Source of the DNA: SFWF01 sp045638145
GTDB lineage: Bacteria; Bacillota; Clostridia; Oscillospirales; Acutalibacteraceae
NCBI GenBank assembly: GCA_045638145.1
Contig: JAZUAU010000025.1
Location: 1 to 15,418, forward strand
Direction: 5' to 3'
Length of the DNA stretch: 15,418 nt
Below are positions 6,631 to 13,080 of the stretch, in pieces. Under the pieces are notes generated by a model. That model had not been told where the DNA came from. It did not search any database and saw only the letters and a list, made by a program, of their open reading frames with translations. Made by a program: the position numbers and the translations under genes. Positions within the stretch are counted from its first letter, which is position 1; every line of letters starts with the position of its first letter.

Positions 6631-6734
6631 GCGAAAGTAAGCTTTAATATGACCGCACTTAACAATATCGCGCTTGATTTTTCCTTGGAGGATCTTTCCA
6701 CGCCACCGAGCTGATACTCGGGTATTTTGAATAA
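6631..6734. other. Non-coding stretch, possible dispersed repeat or gene remnant
   Basis: About 100 bp between the nitroreductase promoter and the kinase terminator with no convincing gene. On the minus strand the frame upstream of the nitroreductase stays open across it without a usable start. A small hairpin CCGAG (6708-6712)/CTCGG (6719-6723 region) is present. The stretch plus the adjacent promoter gives me the impression of a repeat seen upstream of several genes in Clostridia, but I cannot verify this here. Confidence 0.3.
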
Positions 6735-6763
6735 TAAAAAAGAACCTTGAAAATCCAAGGTTC
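6735..6763 (-). terminator. Terminator of the FGGY kinase gene
   Basis: On the minus strand GAACCTTG (6763-6756), a 6-nt loop and CAAGGTTC (6749-6742), then T6 and ATTATT. It starts seven bases after the kinase stop codon. Classic intrinsic terminator form. Confidence 0.88.
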
Positions 6764-6770
6764 CTTTTGT

Positions 6771-8171
6771 TTATCTCACATTGAGAATATCATCATACTT
6801 TTTGAAGTTTTCGTAAACCGCAGAATAGTCCTCACCTGTGGGAAGATAGACCTTGTCGGTTGCGATCTTTTTAGTTGCTTGTTCGACAGAATCAAATGCT
6901 CCTGCACCTACACCTGCAAGAATTGCAGATCCAAGGCAAGCGGTTTCCTTATTTTTAAGGGTAACAAGTTTTTTGCCCGTAAGGTTGGTTTTCATACTGC
7001 ACCAAAGAGGGCTCTTTGCACCGCCACCCATAATTCTGATTTCCTCTACGGGAACTCCGAGATAATCGAGGTTGCTTTTAAGCATACATGCAACCGATTC
7101 CATTATCGCTCTTGCAAAATGAGCGGGTGTGTGCTCGGGAGTAAGCCCCGTAAACGAGCCTCTTGCATCGGGATTATATTTCGGCATAGTAGAGCCGCAA
7201 AGGTAAGGCAGGAAGGTTACTCCGTCACTACCAACGGCTATTTTTTCTGCCATTTCGTCAAGTTCTTTAAAGTTCTTATCACTAAGAAATGCCTTTTGGA
7301 ACCATTTAAGCGCCATACCTGCTGTAGCACTCCAAGAAAGAAGAGCATATCCGCCGTCAAAATTATAGTGGCAAGGAACAAAGCTCGTCTCATCATATTC
7401 GGGCATTTTTGAGGTAGGCATAAATATTGCCATTGTAGTACCCGTCATCTCGCTGATGATACCCTCCTTGATAACGCCTGCACCGACAGCACCTGCAACC
7501 TGGTCCATAGCCGAGGTTACAACCTTTATTCCGTCATATTCGCCGACCAATACTCCGCTGTCGAGTAATTCGGGAAGCATAGAACGGTCGACACCAATAA
7601 ATTGCAGCATATCATCCCACCAGTCGCCGCTTCGAAGGTCAAAGTAGAGGCTTGAGGACTGGAGCGTTTTTTCTGTAACAAATTTACCCGTAAGCTTATA
7701 GAGCAGATAATCCTCAAGCAGGAATATCTTTTTTGTCTTTGCCCATACCTCAGGCTCGTTATTCTTTACCCAAAGAAGCTTTGACGCAGGCCAGGTAGCG
7801 GTAATTTCGGGTTGACCTGTTACCTCATAAACCGTCTTTCTGCCAAACTTCTTTTCGATTTCCTCAGCTTCCTTTACAGCGCGGTTATCAAGCCAAACAA
7901 CGGCATCACGCACGGGGTTTCCCTCTTCATCTGTTAGAATAAAGGTTTCGCACTGGGTATCAATAGCGAGAGCATCAATAGGCGCAGTTTTGCGAGCATT
8001 CTCTATCGCATTTTTAAGTAAAGTGAAATACCCCTCTGCAGGAAATTCAACCCTGTCACCTGAAGTGCAGAGAGTATAGTCCTCGAGGGTGTCGGCAATT
8101 TCATTGAAGCTTTCATCGAACATTACCGACTTTACAGAGGTTGTACCAAAATCTATTCCAAGTAAATTCAT
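6771..8171 (-). CDS. FGGY-family carbohydrate kinase, xylulokinase-like
   Basis: A 466-residue sugar kinase of the FGGY family. The N-terminal phosphate-binding loop is DFGTTS (7-12), WLDNRA (93-98) is the sugar-contacting segment after the first core, D223 in AMDQVAGAVGAG aligns with the catalytic base of xylulokinase (DNAAGAVG-type), YLCGSTMPKYNPDARGSFTG (323-342) and MGGGAKSPLW (381-390) complete the ATP site. Overall it looks most like XylB-type kinases but is shorter than typical xylulokinases (about 490-500 residues). No isomerase, transporter or regulator gene lies next to it, so the substrate (xylulose, ribulose, another ketose or polyol) cannot be assigned. The ATG at 8169-8171 is preceded by a weak GGGTG site. 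It is a monocistron with its own near-consensus promoter and a strong terminator. Confidence 0.9.
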   Translation of the reverse strand: MNLLGIDFGTTSVKSVMFDESFNEIADTLEDYTLCTSGDRVEFPAEGYFTLLKNAIENARKTAPIDALAIDTQCETFILTDEEGNPVRDAVVWLDNRAVKEAEEIEKKFGRKTVYEVTGQPEITATWPASKLLWVKNNEPEVWAKTKKIFLLEDYLLYKLTGKFVTEKTLQSSSLYFDLRSGDWWDDMLQFIGVDRSMLPELLDSGVLVGEYDGIKVVTSAMDQVAGAVGAGVIKEGIISEMTGTTMAIFMPTSKMPEYDETSFVPCHYNFDGGYALLSWSATAGMALKWFQKAFLSDKNFKELDEMAEKIAVGSDGVTFLPYLCGSTMPKYNPDARGSFTGLTPEHTPAHFARAIMESVACMLKSNLDYLGVPVEEIRIMGGGAKSPLWCSMKTNLTGKKLVTLKNKETACLGSAILAGVGAGAFDSVEQATKKIATDKVYLPTGEDYSAVYENFKKYDDILNVR

Positions 8172-8201
8172 ATTAGCACCCGTATCAGTTTATTTTTAAG
8201 T

Positions 8202-8230
8202 ATTATAACAATAATTTCTACATATATCAA
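8202..8230 (-). promoter_or_regulatory. Strong promoter of the FGGY kinase gene
   Basis: On the minus strand TTGATA (8230-8225), a 17-bp spacer and TATAAT (8207-8202) with TG one base upstream of the -10. Five of six and six of six consensus matches. No obvious operator palindrome is present around it, so sugar-responsive control is not evident. Confidence 0.82.
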
Positions 8231-8234
8231 TAGC

Positions 8235-8263
8235 AAAAAAGAAAGAACGAACGATAATCTTCC
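8235..8263 (-). terminator. Possible weak terminator of the dut–MBL operon
   Basis: On the minus strand GGAAGA (8263-8258) can pair with TCTTTC (8246-8241), one pair being G-U, across an 11-nt loop and is followed by six T. The stem is short, so read-through into the kinase gene is possible. Confidence 0.35.
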
Positions 8264-8267
8264 GTTT

Positions 8268-8882
8268 TTATCCCATATATGGATTGTTTTGCATCTCAAA
8301 GCCGATAGTCGTTTTCCCTCCGTGACCCGGTAACACACGAATTTCGGGTGAGAGATTTTTTAGTTTGTCGAGAGAAGTTATAAGGCTGTTAAAATCAGCT
8401 GTAGGTAAATCTGTTCTACCGATGCTCATTTTGAATAGAGTATCTCCGCTGAAAAGGATGTCCTGGAGCAAATAGCAAACCGAGCCCTTTGTATGGCCCG
8501 GAGCCCAAATCACCTTTAAGGTCTCCTCGCCAAGCTTCAATTCATCCCCGTCAGATACTGTAATATCGGGGACTATTGATATTGCTTCATCGGTCCAATA
8601 GCCCGAAAGATTGATTCTGTTATCGATAAGTCCTTCTGCTTCATCCTTTGAAATTACGACCTTTGAGCCCCAAATTTCTTTAACAGCTTCTACTCCGCCG
8701 ATATGGTCAAAATGGCAGTGGGTTAGAACTATGAGCTTGTTCGGCTTATCCTTTTGCCCTTCGGCAAACTCTAAAAGCTTAGGTGTTACCTCTCCGGGGT
8801 CGATAACGGCGGCGTTATTACCGTTTTGAAGCAAATAACAGTTAGTGCCGTAATTCGGAGTTGTTAATACTTTTATTTCCAT
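8268..8882 (-). CDS. MBL-fold metallohydrolase (glyoxalase II-like)
   Basis: A 204-residue metallo-beta-lactamase-fold enzyme with every ligand of the glyoxalase II-type dinuclear site: H55-x-H57-x-D59-H60 (THCHFDHIGG), H130 (APGHTKGS), D147 (FSGDTLF) and H187 (LPGHGGKT). The family hydrolyses thioesters such as S-lactoylglutathione-type compounds and other esters, using Zn or Fe; no substrate can be assigned. The small size, without the C-terminal substrate domain of classical GloB, matches the short cytosolic form widespread in Firmicutes. I chose ATG 8880-8882, one base after the stop of the preceding gene; a TTG at 8898-8900 is also possible. Neither has a clear ribosome binding site, so translation is probably coupled. 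It closes a five-gene operon containing two CobW-type GTPases and is an attractive metal client. Confidence 0.9.
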   Translation of the reverse strand: MEIKVLTTPNYGTNCYLLQNGNNAAVIDPGEVTPKLLEFAEGQKDKPNKLIVLTHCHFDHIGGVEAVKEIWGSKVVISKDEAEGLIDNRINLSGYWTDEAISIVPDITVSDGDELKLGEETLKVIWAPGHTKGSVCYLLQDILFSGDTLFKMSIGRTDLPTADFNSLITSLDKLKNLSPEIRVLPGHGGKTTIGFEMQNNPYMG

Positions 8883-8883
8883 A

Positions 8884-9828
8884 TCAGTAGAAGGTTGCAA
8901 CGTGCTCTTCGGGCGCAGATGTACGGCTGACAGAAACTGCGGTCAGAATCGGGCCCTTGGACTTATAAAGTCTGTGATTGCCAATAGAGAATTTAACGGT
9001 TGCGATTACCCAATCGTTAGTATTCAGGGTTTTTGCACCCGACCAATCGCAGGCAATTCCGCAATACTGCACGTCATCGGCACAGCAGGTCATAACGTGG
9101 CGACCGACCACAAAGGTATCGTCGGGGATTTTTCCGTCACGGGCTACTACGCCCTTAAACTTCAGAGTTTTGCCAAGATATTTATTCATGTCGTTCATCA
9201 TGTCCTGAAACCAGAGAGCGTAATCCTTATCTGCAATTTCGATAACATCAGCATTCACGTCAAATGGCAAAGGGTCAACGATATCGTCATACTTAACGTA
9301 GCCGCTCTTATACTCATAAGCAATATCAGCACGGCGGCTTACCGCACGGACAAGCTTGTGGAAAGGCATAAAATCTGTGTTTTCGTCAAGTCGGTTGAAA
9401 ACTATAAGCTCTGCCGTCTGAAACTTATCAAAAACGAGACTTCGCATATTGGCGTTGTAGTTCATAATAGTATTTGAATCAACAAAACAGAATTCCTGAT
9501 TAAGTACAAACTCACGTGGCAGTGCGGCATAAAGCTCCTGCAGCATCCACATTCCGTTATACTCGATTATAACTCGCTCTGCATTATGCTTTTTAACGAG
9601 AGCAGTAAGATTTTCGGGCGTCAGTTCTTCCTTTTCCTCGATTACCTCAATAAAAACATTTTTGCCGGGGTATTTGGCTATATCATATTCCTCTATTCCC
9701 TCTTCGCAGAGAAGGAGCAAAGTGCGCTCCCCAGCGTTAAAACGCTCATCCTGAAGCGTTTCATCTATAAATTTAGTCTTTCCCGACTCTAAAAAACCTG
9801 TGAAAAGATAAACGGGTATATCTCTCAT
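8884..9828 (-). CDS. CobW-like GTPase fused to a TIGR03943/YcgQ-like C-terminal domain
   Basis: A 314-residue protein. Residues 1-180 are a degenerate CobW/COG0523-type (G3E) GTPase: Walker A GFLESGKT (11-18) and NRLD (145-148) at the G4 base-recognition position. The CxCC metal motif that defines COG0523 metallochaperones is absent; where it should lie there is an acidic stretch (EVIEEKEE). The C-terminal part, about 195-314, resembles the soluble end of TIGR03943/YcgQ proteins: FVVGRHVMTCCADDVQYCG, with C248, C249, C256 and C260 as potential metal ligands, then WVIATVKFSIG. YcgQ-like proteins usually accompany a permease and a CobW gene in zinc-linked loci. ATG 9826-9828 is preferred over GTG 9837 because AAGGTG stands seven bases upstream. 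The gene follows its His-rich paralogue by ten bases and precedes the MBL gene by one. Confidence 0.85.
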   Translation of the reverse strand: MRDIPVYLFTGFLESGKTKFIDETLQDERFNAGERTLLLLCEEGIEEYDIAKYPGKNVFIEVIEEKEELTPENLTALVKKHNAERVIIEYNGMWMLQELYAALPREFVLNQEFCFVDSNTIMNYNANMRSLVFDKFQTAELIVFNRLDENTDFMPFHKLVRAVSRRADIAYEYKSGYVKYDDIVDPLPFDVNADVIEIADKDYALWFQDMMNDMNKYLGKTLKFKGVVARDGKIPDDTFVVGRHVMTCCADDVQYCGIACDWSGAKTLNTNDWVIATVKFSIGNHRLYKSKGPILTAVSVSRTSAPEEHVATFY

Positions 9829-9838
9829 TACGATCACC

Positions 9839-10990
9839 TTATAATCCGAATAATTCAGCTACAGCCGACTCGTTAAGCTTTGAGCCTATAACACAAAGTC
9901 TGCCTGTAACGTCGGCTACGCCGCTTCTGATATCGGGCTCACCCGGTACGTAGTCGAAGTGAATCCAGCTTCCGTCCTCGGCTTCAACGATTCCCTTTGC
10001 ACGAAGAACCATTCCGAATTTTTCTTCATCGCCGAAAGCGATAAGTGCATTTTCAATAAATTCCTTTGTGAACTTCTTTGCAGTTTCGCGACCAAACGAG
10101 GTAAATACCTCATCGGCATGGTGGTGATGGTGTCCGTGGTGGTCGTGGTCATGGTCGTGATGGCATCCGCAGGTGCATTCCTCACCGTGTTGATGATGAT
10201 GGTGATGTTCGTGCTCGTCGTGATGATGGTGATGTTCGTGATGATGTTCATGGCAGTCGCACTCTTCATCATGGTCGTGATGGTGATGATGTTCGTTGCA
10301 ATCGCAATCTTCGTGGTGGCCATGATGATGGTGATGACCGTGACAAACGGGGCATTCATCCTCTTCGTGAAGATGCTGAAGAGCGGCTTCAAGGGTATTT
10401 TTGAGCTCGATAGCCTCTAAAAGCTGCTTGCCCGTAAGCTTGTCCCAATCGGTAGTAACTATAACCGCCTTGTCGTTATGCTCACGGATCATCTCTACAC
10501 ACTTTTCTATTCTTTCAGCAGAAGCGGTACCGGTGTGGCTTAAAACGATCGTTGCGGCATGCTCAACCTGATTTATAAAGAATTCGCCGAAATTCTTTAT
10601 ATACATTTTGCACTTGTTGGCATCTACCACGGTGGTAAAGCCGTTAAGGGTGCAATCTTCAAGACATGCGTTTTCTACCGCAAAAATAACGTCCGACAGC
10701 TTACCAACACCCGAAGGCTCGATAATAATTCTCTCGGGAGCAAAATCCTTTACAACCTTTTTAAGGGCTTCCGAGAAATCACCTACAAGGCTACAGCAAA
10801 TACAGCCCGAATTCATCTCGTTTATCTCGACCCCCGCTTCCTTTAAAAAGCCGCCGTCAATACCGATTTCGCCAAACTCGTTTTCGATAAGTACAACCTT
10901 CTCACCCTTATAGGCTTCTTCAATAAGCTTCTTTATAAGTGTGGTCTTCCCTGCTCCTAAAAAGCCCGAAAAAATATCTATTTTAGTCAT
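9839..10990 (-). CDS. COG0523/CobW-family GTPase metallochaperone with a giant His/Cys-rich insert
   Basis: A 383-residue G3E GTPase. Walker A is GFLGAGKT (9-16), the family's metal site is GCICC (62-66: C63, C65, C66), and EPSGVG (91-96) follows. The usual NKxD base-recognition motif is replaced by LSHTG (150-154). Residues 206-291 form an exceptional insert with 43 His and 9 Cys in 86 residues, Cys occurring in pairs (CPVC, CDC, CDC, CTCGC). The CobW C-terminal domain follows (about 295-383). COG0523 proteins use GTP to deliver Zn or other metals to client proteins, and His-rich stretches store or sense the metal. Start ATG 10988-10990 has AAGGAG eight bases upstream, formed by the last codons of trmB. 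Position in the operon links it to the fused partner and MBL hydrolase. No Zur-type operator is visible, so metal control of expression is not shown. Confidence 0.94.
   Translation of the reverse strand: MTKIDIFSGFLGAGKTTLIKKLIEEAYKGEKVVLIENEFGEIGIDGGFLKEAGVEINEMNSGCICCSLVGDFSEALKKVVKDFAPERIIIEPSGVGKLSDVIFAVENACLEDCTLNGFTTVVDANKCKMYIKNFGEFFINQVEHAATIVLSHTGTASAERIEKCVEMIREHNDKAVIVTTDWDKLTGKQLLEAIELKNTLEAALQHLHEEDECPVCHGHHHHHGHHEDCDCNEHHHHHDHDEECDCHEHHHEHHHHHDEHEHHHHHQHGEECTCGCHHDHDHDHHGHHHHHADEVFTSFGRETAKKFTKEFIENALIAFGDEEKFGMVLRAKGIVEAEDGSWIHFDYVPGEPDIRSGVADVTGRLCVIGSKLNESAVAELFGL
10118..10375 (-). repeat. Low-complexity His-codon tract inside the CobW GTPase gene
   Basis: This is the DNA for residues 206-291 of the His-rich GTPase: irregular runs of CAT/CAC mixed with GAT, GAA and TGC/TGT codons. 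The mixed codon choice and irregular spacing suggest an old, selected tract rather than a fresh repeat expansion, although slippage could change its length between strains. It creates long open frames on the opposite strand that are not genes. Confidence 0.8.
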
Positions 10991-10995
10991 TTAAA

Positions 10996-11673
10996 TTACT
11001 CCTTTGTATTAACTGCCTCTAATCTGTAAATAGGCTGGCCGAGGTCCAAAAATCTTTGCTCATATTCGGTTATTATATTGCCTTCAAAGCCGCTGTTATG
11101 CAGGTCTAAAGAAACATTTTTCAGTCTGTAGCCAACCTCGGTGTAGTTCTCGATAGAAAATTCGAAAAAGTGCATATTATCGGTTTTCTGATGAATCTCT
11201 GCGCCCTTTTTGAGGATTTTCTTATAAATCTTTAAAAATCCGTTTGAGGTTAGACGGTGCTTCGCATAACGGACCTTTGGGAAGGGACAGGAGAAATTAA
11301 GATAAATTCTCTCGACAGAATCGTCTTTTATGTATTTGAGAAGAAACTCTGCGCCCATTATCATAAAGCGGACGTTTTGTAGTCCTGCCGCCTTTATCTT
11401 TTCGGCAGCCAGCACCGCAACGTCGTCGCAGACCTCGATTGCAATATAGTTTATATCGGGATTTCGCTTTGCAATTTCGGTTATAAACTGTCCCTTGCCG
11501 CAACCTATTTCAAGCTGTAAGGGATTCGAGTTGCCGAAGATTTTTTCTATGTCGTAGTATTTCGGCTCATCTGCCGCCCGTCTTATATCTGGATTGTGCG
11601 GTTCTATTGGCAGAAGAAGCTCGCTTATCGCATCCAAACGCTCGGTAAGATGCTTTTTCTTTCTCATTCTCAT
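10996..11673 (-). CDS. trmB: tRNA (guanine-N7-)-methyltransferase TrmB, with a variant active-site motif
   Basis: A 225-residue class I SAM methyltransferase that forms m7G46 in the tRNA variable loop. The start MRMRKKKH is typical, LEIGCGKG (54-61) is the SAM loop, IAIEV (77-81) the acidic end of the second strand, and YKKILKKGAEIHQKTDN (150-166) and ITEYEQRF (201-208) are the late conserved blocks, keeping D165, T202 and E205. The odd part is NFSCPFPKVRYAKHR (126-140): the family normally has DPWPK-x-RH-x-KRR, so an Asp, the Trp, the His and one Arg are changed to C129, F131, Y136 and H139. In E. coli TrmB the corresponding Asp, His and Arg have been reported as important for activity. The ATG follows the dut stop by two bases without a strong ribosome binding site. 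The gene belongs to the dut–MBL operon. Confidence 0.9.
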   Translation of the reverse strand: MRMRKKKHLTERLDAISELLLPIEPHNPDIRRAADEPKYYDIEKIFGNSNPLQLEIGCGKGQFITEIAKRNPDINYIAIEVCDDVAVLAAEKIKAAGLQNVRFMIMGAEFLLKYIKDDSVERIYLNFSCPFPKVRYAKHRLTSNGFLKIYKKILKKGAEIHQKTDNMHFFEFSIENYTEVGYRLKNVSLDLHNSGFEGNIITEYEQRFLDLGQPIYRLEAVNTKE

Positions 11674-11675
11674 AG

Positions 11676-12113
11676 TTATTTAGTCCCCGTTGAACCGAAG
11701 CCGCCATCGCCTCTCTGTGTTTCAGAAAGTTCGTCAGCTTCCACAAAATTTACAGTAAGATAGGGCGTTATAACCATCTGGGCGACCCTCTCGCCTGCCG
11801 CTACGGTCTGTGTTTCGCCCGAATGGTTGAAAAGAGACACCAAAATCTCTCCGCGGTAGTCCGAATCGATTACTCCAACCTTATTCGAGGGAGCGAGTCC
11901 ACGCTTTGAAGCAATACCGCTTCGGGCATATATAAGCCCCACATAGCCCTCGGGAATCTCCATAGAAAGGCCGGTATGAACAAGTTTTGTTTCGCCCGCC
12001 TTTATTACTATTTCATCCTCACATGAATACAGGTCTGCGCCTGCGGCATTTGCCGAACCGTAAGAGGGTATAACAGCCTTTTCATTCAGTTTTTTAATCT
12101 TTAAATCAATCAT
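11676..12113 (-). CDS. dut: dUTP diphosphatase (trimeric dUTPase)
   Basis: A 145-residue homotrimeric dUTPase, hydrolysing dUTP to dUMP and pyrophosphate to keep uracil out of DNA and feed thymidylate synthesis. All five family motifs are present in order: AGADLYS (24-30), ARSGIA (63-68), GVIDSDYRGEI (80-90) with the catalytic D83, GERVAQMV (107-114) and the C-terminal lid RGDGGFGSTG (134-143). Length is standard. ATG 12111-12113 has AAAGGAG eight bases upstream; the open frame extends nine codons earlier, past that ribosome binding site, and is rejected. It is the first gene of the five-gene operon and sits 35 bases behind a perfect consensus promoter, so the downstream metallochaperone genes are probably expressed constitutively along with it. 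Confidence 0.96.
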   Translation of the reverse strand: MIDLKIKKLNEKAVIPSYGSANAAGADLYSCEDEIVIKAGETKLVHTGLSMEIPEGYVGLIYARSGIASKRGLAPSNKVGVIDSDYRGEILVSLFNHSGETQTVAAGERVAQMVITPYLTVNFVEADELSETQRGDGGFGSTGTK

Positions 12114-12148
12114 AAGGTATTCTCCTTTAGATTTTTTCATTACCGTTT

Positions 12149-12177
12149 ATTATATCACAATTAGTTCAGTCTGTCAA
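12149..12177 (-). promoter_or_regulatory. Perfect consensus sigma-A promoter of the dut operon
   Basis: On the minus strand TTGACA (12177-12172), exactly 17 bp, TATAAT (12154-12149), with an extended TGA before the -10. The -35 begins five bases after the stop codon of the upstream YitT-type gene. No operator-like palindrome is evident next to it. Confidence 0.92.
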
Positions 12178-12182
12178 ACGCG

Positions 12183-13034
12183 TTAAGGAGATTCTTCAAA
12201 GCCTTCTCCGTAGATATTATTAACATTTGCGACAAAATAAAATGCTTTTTCATCATTTTCGAGGATGATTCGTCGAATGTTTTTAACCTCGGGTATTAAG
12301 GCGGCACAAATCAGTACACTTTTTGCCTTTCCCGTATAGCCACCAAAGCCCTCAAGCTCGGTTACTCCCCTTTTTGCATTATGCAAAAGTTCCCTTTTTA
12401 TTTCAGCTCCTTTTTCGGTAATTATAAAGAATATGCGACCAAAATTTCGTTCCGACAAGAACATATCTATTACCTGAGATGATAGGAAAATGGCAATTAC
12501 CGAATAAAGGGCGGTTTCGATGTTTGCATAAACTATAGCAGCAAGAAGTATTACGAATGAATCAATTATCAGAAACAGTCTACCTATTGCAAGGTTTTTG
12601 AATTTACGGTTTATAAGCTTTACGGCAATATCTATTCCGCCCGTCGTCGAGCCACGGGACATAACGATTCCAAGTCCGAGACCGAGCAGCGCGCCTCCGA
12701 AAAGCGCCGACAAAATTGTGTCAAATGAAAAAAGTGTGCTTAACGGCTCGAGTATTTCTATATAAAACGAAGTCAGCATTACAGAAACGGCGGTTTTTAT
12801 TATAAATTCACCACCGAAAACCTTTAGCCCTGCGACTATAAGCGGAATATTCAGCACTAAAACCGAAAGACCGGTCGGAAGCCCAAAGGCATCGTGAAAA
12901 ATTACAGCAATGCCGGTAAGACCGCCCGGGGTAATCTCAGCAGGCTCGAGCAAAAAAGCCACCGCCGCCGAATAAATACCCGTACCGATGGCAATCAAAA
13001 TATAATCAAATATGATTTCTCTTATTCTTTTCAA
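12183..13034 (-). CDS. YitT-family membrane protein (DUF161 + DUF2179)
   Basis: A roughly 283-residue integral membrane protein. The N-terminal two thirds (about 1-200) hold five or six hydrophobic helices with the family's EPAEITPGGLTGIA and RGSTTGGIDI segments, a tandem arrangement typical of YitT/DUF161. The soluble C-terminal part (about 205-275) is DUF2179, marked by RGVTELEGFGGYTGKAKSVLICA. The family is near-universal in Firmicutes but its transported substrate or role is not established. There is no ATG at the 5' end. The frame opens at TTG 13046; I prefer TTG 13032-13034 because GGTGGTG, a near match to the anti-Shine-Dalgarno complement, stands just upstream and the product then starts (M)KRIREII. 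No terminator separates it from the dut promoter, so it may read through. Confidence 0.85.
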   Translation of the reverse strand: MKRIREIIFDYILIAIGTGIYSAAVAFLLEPAEITPGGLTGIAVIFHDAFGLPTGLSVLVLNIPLIVAGLKVFGGEFIIKTAVSVMLTSFYIEILEPLSTLFSFDTILSALFGGALLGLGLGIVMSRGSTTGGIDIAVKLINRKFKNLAIGRLFLIIDSFVILLAAIVYANIETALYSVIAIFLSSQVIDMFLSERNFGRIFFIITEKGAEIKRELLHNAKRGVTELEGFGGYTGKAKSVLICAALIPEVKNIRRIILENDEKAFYFVANVNNIYGEGFEESP

Positions 13035-13050
13035 AAACACCACCAACTAT

Positions 13051-13080
13051 ATTATGCACAAAAAAGGTGTCCGTTTACAA
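13051..13080 (-). promoter_or_regulatory. Possible promoter of the YitT-family gene, nested in the upstream terminator
   Basis: On the minus strand TTGTAA (13080-13075), 18 bp and CATAAT (13056-13051). The -35 lies in the loop region of the mrnC terminator. If used, the transcript would start near 13044 and have a leader of only about ten bases. Confidence 0.3.

Noticed and set aside
6747..7412. A 221-codon plus-strand frame antisense to the FGGY kinase
   Set aside because: Low-quality composition with many Cys, Phe and Arg, no family motifs, no ribosome binding site; it is a shadow of the kinase gene.
8902..9477. A 191-codon plus-strand frame antisense to the fused GTPase
   Set aside because: No recognisable motif and complete overlap with a gene carrying Walker A and conserved blocks.
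10118..10375. Possible CRISPR or tandem repeat array
   Set aside because: The repeated triplets are irregular His codons within a frame; there are no equal-length direct repeats with spacers. I saw no CRISPR array anywhere in the window.
9959..10420. A 153-codon plus-strand open frame rich in Val and Met that looks like a membrane protein
   Set aside because: It is the antisense of the His/Asp/Glu-codon tract of the CobW gene; CAT/CAC codons read as ATG/GTG on the other strand. It has no ribosome binding site and lies wholly inside a clear gene.
11297..11503. Arg/Lys-rich minus-strand frame within trmB
   Set aside because: Out-of-frame shadow of trmB with no start signal or family features.
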